From assembly GCA_003868215.1 (NCBI GenBank), contig QWDQ01000012.1, positions 310,001 to 374,000 of the forward strand: a DNA stretch of 64,000 bases. The letters run 5' to 3'. Source of the stretch: Pseudophaeomoniella oleicola. Its lineage: Eukaryota; Ascomycota; Eurotiomycetes; Phaeomoniellales; Phaeomoniellaceae. Position 1 is the stretch's first letter; every line of letters starts with the position of its first letter. Below the pieces are notes generated by a model. The model worked only from the letters and a program-made list of their open reading frames with translations, did no database searches and was not told where the DNA came from. Shown here one piece after another: positions 59,619 to 64,000 of the stretch. A program made the translations under genes and the position numbers.

Positions 59619-60678
59619 GCTCTGTTGCTCCCCGCTCCCCAGTCACCATTGTACCACAGACGTTGCATCGGATTTGGAAACCCGCCGTGTCCGTAAAGTA
59701 ATGCCTATCCTGCAGTGTTTGGCATAAACCCAATGCACACGCCAGTATACCATCATCTGCTGCTTCAAAAACCTTGATGTCGGCTTCCGGAGGCATATCA
59801 AAAGGGGCCAAAGCAATAGTATCGTAGTGTATACCGGAATAAACCACAATGCATCTGGTTGGCATCCCCTCGTTATAACGGTCCACCCGGAGAGTCTGAA
59901 CGTCAATGGAACATATCTCTATATTGAAATGCTGGCTTAAGATATCAAGCTCGATTTGTCCGCCCCACGCATCCTCCGTTTGAATCCAGCGGCAATAATC
60001 GTCGGGCTCCTTATCATCGAGAACCACCTTTGAGTACTTGTCGGATTGCTCCTGAATAGTCTGGGCTACGATTGAACGAAGCTCATTCATGGTATCCATA
60101 GTGGGCGTGACAGCTTGTGCAATCGCTCGAAACAAGCAAGAGTTATCGTCGGGCATGATCCTTAGAACGAGCGTTCCACCATGTTCGGGTATGATAATCT
60201 CTGGAGGGTCCTCAGAAAGGCTAGCGTGATTTTTTCTTTGAAGAGATAGTGGTGCTGCTTGACCACTTTTTGCCGGTGGCGCGGTACCAAAATTTTCAAA
60301 TGAGAATCCCTGAGATGTTCCCGGCTGGCTTTCTTGTGCTCTTGAGGAAGAGCTTTCTGCTAGAGTTGCACTGCTGTTAGTTCCAGTCGCCGTATTCGTT
60401 GAAGTTGATTGATGGATCGTGCCTGGATCAATTGTTGGGACACTGTTGCTGACGATAAGTTGTTCACCATTTAGCGAGACATCCAAATCTTTCAGTTGTA
60501 TTGATTCAGGTGACGATGGGATTTCCAACGGCTTGGGAGGATATCCATATTTAATCAGAAGTGATGCTTTTGCGATCGAGGTTTGCGACGAGATTTCGTC
60601 TAGCAGTTGAGAAACTGTACAGTCGTCTTGAAGCGTTAAAGTGGTCTGACCGGACGGTCCCCTAACTCTGACTCTCAT
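59575..60678 (-). CDS. otu1: OTU1/Yod1 deubiquitinase
   Basis: Single exon, 367 residues. It trims ubiquitin chains on Cdc48/p97 clients, for example in ER-associated degradation. Domains in order: a ubiquitin-like UBX-type fold at about 1-77 (MRVRVRGPSGQTTLTL, LLIKYGYPPKPLE) that binds Cdc48; a Ser/Thr-rich linker; the OTU protease with Asp178 and Cys181 in MPDDNSCLFRAI and His284 in SGIHYDTIAL; and a C2H2 finger with C338, C341, H354 and H360. All catalytic residues are present. The start is the ATG at the Ubl fold; an in-frame upstream stretch starting with TTG is not used. It is divergent from the Rsc1/2 gene. Confidence 0.94.
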   Translation of the reverse strand: MRVRVRGPSGQTTLTLQDDCTVSQLLDEISSQTSIAKASLLIKYGYPPKPLEIPSSPESIQLKDLDVSLNGEQLIVSNSVPTIDPGTIHQSTSTNTATGTNSSATLAESSSSRAQESQPGTSQGFSFENFGTAPPAKSGQAAPLSLQRKNHASLSEDPPEIIIPEHGGTLVLRIMPDDNSCLFRAIAQAVTPTMDTMNELRSIVAQTIQEQSDKYSKVVLDDKEPDDYCRWIQTEDAWGGQIELDILSQHFNIEICSIDVQTLRVDRYNEGMPTRCIVVYSGIHYDTIALAPFDMPPEADIKVFEAADDGILACALGLCQTLQDRHYFTDTAGFQIRCNVCGTMVTGERGATEHATKTGHYDFGEAT

Positions 60679-61366
60679 TATGACCAGATTCGAGTCCCGA
60701 GTCCTGACTAGGTGATCCTGTACGTGAACTGGCACCCCAAGCCCAAGCCCTTTTAAGTCAACTATGTATATACCGAGCAGGATGTCCAAGGCGTAAGCGG
60801 CATATATATAGGATGTTCGCGGGCTAATAATTAAAATCAGTGGAGGCCGACAGGATGTAGTTTATAATTTTGTCGAAGCATATGTTATTCACGAGCGCCA
60901 CTCTCCAGATCAGAATTCATCAATAAAATAGAATCACTAGAGGGGAGCCACCGGTTAGAACCGATATAAAGACTGGTCGCGGTTGTTTCTGGTATTTCCG
61001 CTTTTCGCCTGCAAGAAGATGGTTGTTGTATTGACTGAGACCCTCGGTGAAGATCTCCACATAAGCGCGTTCCGGAAAGCTTCCCGCAACTTTTATTCGC
61101 GACAGCTCAATCGCATACGCAGATCGCTTCAAACAGTCTCAATATACAGGGCAACGTTCATTTCGCTGCTGTAGGTCAGACAAAACCGGTCGCGCACTCC
61201 CAACAAAAGCGTTCTGAACATCACTCGGACCACCGCTTGGCGCAGCGAACAGCCTTCGCACACTTCGAGCACTTCCCATCCCTTGAGCTGCAAAGGATTG
61301 CGCCACGCATCAGGAAGACTCATTGTCATGTTAGAAGGGTAATTTCGAAAACTAGAACTTTTCAAG
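60679..61366. other. Divergent promoter of OTU1 and Rsc1/2 genes
   Basis: 688 bp with no other gene recognised. Transcription start positions cannot be read directly. Confidence 0.6.
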
Positions 61367-64000
61367 ATGGCGGATGAAGAGAAGAACGACACCAGTGCGG
61401 TTCATGGCGCGCCTCCTGCCAACGAAGACGTCAAGATGGAAGATGATGCCAATGATGAGAACGACGGAGAGGATGCTGACGATGGCAATGGAGGCGAGCA
61501 AGACGATCCGGGTGACACTTCGGACATGAAGTTAACCCGCGATCATTACAATGCTATGCGCAATATAGTCGAGATTGTCAGCACGCATAAGATTACAGTT
61601 CGTGGCGAAGAGTGAGCGATCAAATCTACTGTCTTGAAGAGCCGCCCGTACTGATATGGAATCACAGACATTATCCTTCCCAGTTGTTCCGTCGAGTCGT
61701 GAACAAGCGCCTTGTGCCAGACTATTACGAAGTCATCAAAGAGCCTATTGCACTGAGTACTATCAAACACAAGTTGCTCCGCAAACAATATCCCGAATTC
61801 TCTTATTTTGTACGGGACTTTGCACAGATAGTACACAATGCAAAGTTATACAACCGTCCAAATTCCGGGGCGTATAACGATGCACTTGCCTTTGAAGATA
61901 TATTCAAAAGCGAGCTTCAAAAACTGGTCGAGACTGATCTCATCAGCAGCGAAGAAACCGAGTTTCCGTATCTTGGGGAGATACCGGAGGCAACACCTGA
62001 ACCAGATCTACCGGAAGACGAAGAGGAAGGTGAAGATGAGCCAGACGAAGATGAGGACGACGACGATGATGAAGCGGACGATTCCGATGAAGACAAGACT
62101 GGACGCCGTGGACGAAGGCATCGGAAGAGCCTTGGAGGACGTAGACGAGAAGATGATGATGACAAGAAAGGAGATGACACACGAAAACGAAGAGGCCGTC
62201 CACCGCGTGTTGATACACCTATGGAAGCCAGGATCAAAGCCGTGCTCAAGGGCATTCGGAAGTTCAAAGACGAGCATGGTCGAATGAAGGTCCTCCACTT
62301 CGAAAGGCTGCCTGACAAGAGTCTCAACCCTGACTATTATGCCGCTGTTACGAACCCCATCGCGATAGACTTAATCAAGAGAAAAGCGAAGAGGAAGAAG
62401 TATCGAACCCTTGATGAGTTCATGGGTGACATGGATCTGATGTTTAACAATGCAAAGATGTACAACGAAGACGACAGTGACGTCTACAAGGCTGCATCGG
62501 ATCTTCAAGCACAGGCACATAAGATAATGGAGGAAGAGAAAAGCAAACCAGATGCAGAATTAGCTGGCGAAGATGGAAGGTTTCCTCTGCCACAAGGGAT
62601 CCTTCATAATAACCAGGTGTACAAAGTCGGTGATTGGGTCCATATACAGAACCCAAACGACGTTACGAAACCAATTGTCGCACAAATCTATCGTACATGG
62701 CAGGACGCTGATAGACAAATGTGGATCAACGCTTGTTGGTATTACCGACCGGAGCAGACGGTGCACCAACACGAGAAGCATTTCTACCCGAACGAGGTTG
62801 TAAAGACTGGTCAATATCGCGACCATCATATTGATGAAGTCGTGGATCGTTGCTTCGTCATGTTCTTCACTCGCTACAATAGAGGCAGGCCACGTGGCTT
62901 GGACCCCGAGACAGAGGTCTACGTGTGCGAGGCCAGATATAATGAAGAAAAGCATAAGTTGAACAAAATCAAAACATGGGCTAGCTGTTTGCCTGATGAA
63001 GTCAGAGAGACAGATTACGAGATGGATATGTTCGATCAGCCTCGGAAGATTAAGAAAGTTCCCAGCCCGTTGCTTCATCTTCTGAAAGATGACGCCAAGG
63101 AGGTGAGGTCGCCAGCAGACATCCCATCTCCAAAATGGGGAGCGCCAAATGCCCCTCCAATTGTCGGAGCAATTTATAAGGGACCGCGGGACGAAAATGT
63201 AAGTGAATTATCATAATCCTTCACCATGACAAACTGACACGCTCTCGTAGCAATCACCGCCACCTGAGCCTACCCCTCCACCTCCTCCAACTCCCCCAGC
63301 AGTGCCGGTCAGACAGATGTCTCATTCTTCCCATCCGACTCGTCCCAATATTGACGCTCACGGTGATGTCAATATGGACAATGGGCAAGTGAGGCCATCT
63401 ATGCCGTCTGCTTCACCAGCCACTCAAGCAGCTCAATTTCCAAACCAGCAGATTACAGCACGTCCACCGTCTGCTTCACCTGCTCCAATATTCCAGCGGA
63501 GCGAGTCTTTCGGGCAGCAACGACCACCGAGCTCCTACACTCCTCAAACTCCGTCTTCAGGCTTTGGTCTTGCTACTCCAGCGTACAATCAGTTCAATCA
63601 GCCTCAAATGCAACCTCACCGTCCACAGAATGTACCTTCTGCTTCTCCGGCAGGATATAGCGCCACGAATACTCGCGGCGTAGAGACTTATGTTATGCCA
63701 GATTCAGCAAATGCCGCGATCCCGGCCGAGATCCGTCAGCAGTTCCAGACAGATGAGCAAGGGCGCGTCTTGTTCTTCACGGCCCCACCCATGGACAGAT
63801 TGCCTCGTGTTCAGCCAGAGAGTGGTGGCACCTGGAGTCATTCTGCCGAATATTTGGCCAAGAAGCTTCAGCGAGAGACGACCCGACTTGAGGCCGAAGC
63901 AAAGGCGCAGGAGCAAGCAGAAAAGAAGAAGGAAGAAGCAAAATCCCTCAAACGGAAGCGATTCCTGGAATTAGCACACAGAGCTGAAGACCGCGAAACT
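61367..64000 (+). CDS. rsc1: RSC chromatin-remodelling subunit Rsc1/Rsc2 (two bromodomains and BAH), cut by right edge
   Basis: Exons 61367-61611, 61668-63198 and 63251-64000 (introns 56 and 52 bp) give 842 codons, open at the right edge. It is the nuclear subunit that helps RSC recognise acetylated nucleosomes. Order: acidic N-terminus; bromodomain 1 at about 58-170 (VPDYYEVIKEPIALSTI, HNAKLYNRPNS); acidic run at about 196-225; AT-hook KRRGRPPR near 257; bromodomain 2 at about 270-370 (NPDYYAAVTNPIAIDLI, NNAKMYNEDDS); BAH at about 395-520 (YKVGDWVHIQNP, YYRPEQTVHQHEKHFYPNEV); then a Pro/Gln/Ser-rich tail with a Lys/Glu helix at the edge. The GTG at the start of intron 1 opens a misleading frame. 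Divergent from OTU1. Confidence 0.93.

Noticed and set aside
61612-61667. Start of a separate protein at the GTG at 61612
   Set aside because: These bases are the first intron of the Rsc1/2 gene; splicing joins GEE to HYPSQLF inside bromodomain 1.

Overview
The window is nuclear DNA of a filamentous ascomycete (Pezizomycotina). The evidence is gene-dense chromatin with short introns (mostly 46-120 bp, GT...CTAAC/CTGAC...AG), a Zn2Cys6 regulator, a highly reducing polyketide synthase, a CYP58-like P450, fungal-only protein families, and a dispersed single 5S rRNA gene. The class cannot be fixed from the sequence alone. No tRNA gene, CRISPR array or intact transposon was recognised.

Left part (1 to about 23.3 kb) looks like a secondary-metabolite cluster entered from its right side. 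It holds: the N-terminal 1391 codons of a highly reducing PKS (KS-AT-DH visible, rest off the left edge, minus strand); a 4.6 kb stretch with no gene I can support; an AflR-like Zn2Cys6 activator; a LovC-like trans-acting enoyl reductase; a stand-alone class I terpene cyclase that matches only the cyclase half of fusicoccadiene/ophiobolin-type synthases; a CYP58-like P450; a Gfo/Idh/MocA oxidoreductase; an aminoglycoside-phosphotransferase-like kinase; and a small conserved fungal protein. TCG(N5)CGR sites, the type bound by AflR, lie upstream of the PKS, the enoyl reductase and the divergent cyclase/P450 pair. I infer that the locus makes a reduced polyketide, a cyclised terpene, or a joined product. 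The cyclase has no prenyltransferase partner in the window.

Right part (24.8 to 64 kb) is mostly housekeeping: an exportin-5/Msn5 karyopherin, a GAF hybrid histidine kinase, an aspartic protease without a signal peptide, an F-box-like cysteine-rich protein, a tail-anchored fatty aldehyde dehydrogenase, a two-finger CCCH protein, the Cdc7 kinase, condensin subunit 1, an oxysterol-binding protein, the OTU1 deubiquitinase, and an Rsc1/Rsc2-type bromodomain-BAH protein cut by the right edge. Cdc7 and condensin are divergent neighbours, as are OTU1 and Rsc1/2.

The clearest structural surprise is a complete, structurally conserved 5S rRNA gene inside the last intron of the condensin gene, on the same strand, with its own TATA-like element and T-run terminator. 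Gene models were joined by hand; the reading frame closes across every exon set given, and the exon coordinates are in the entries.
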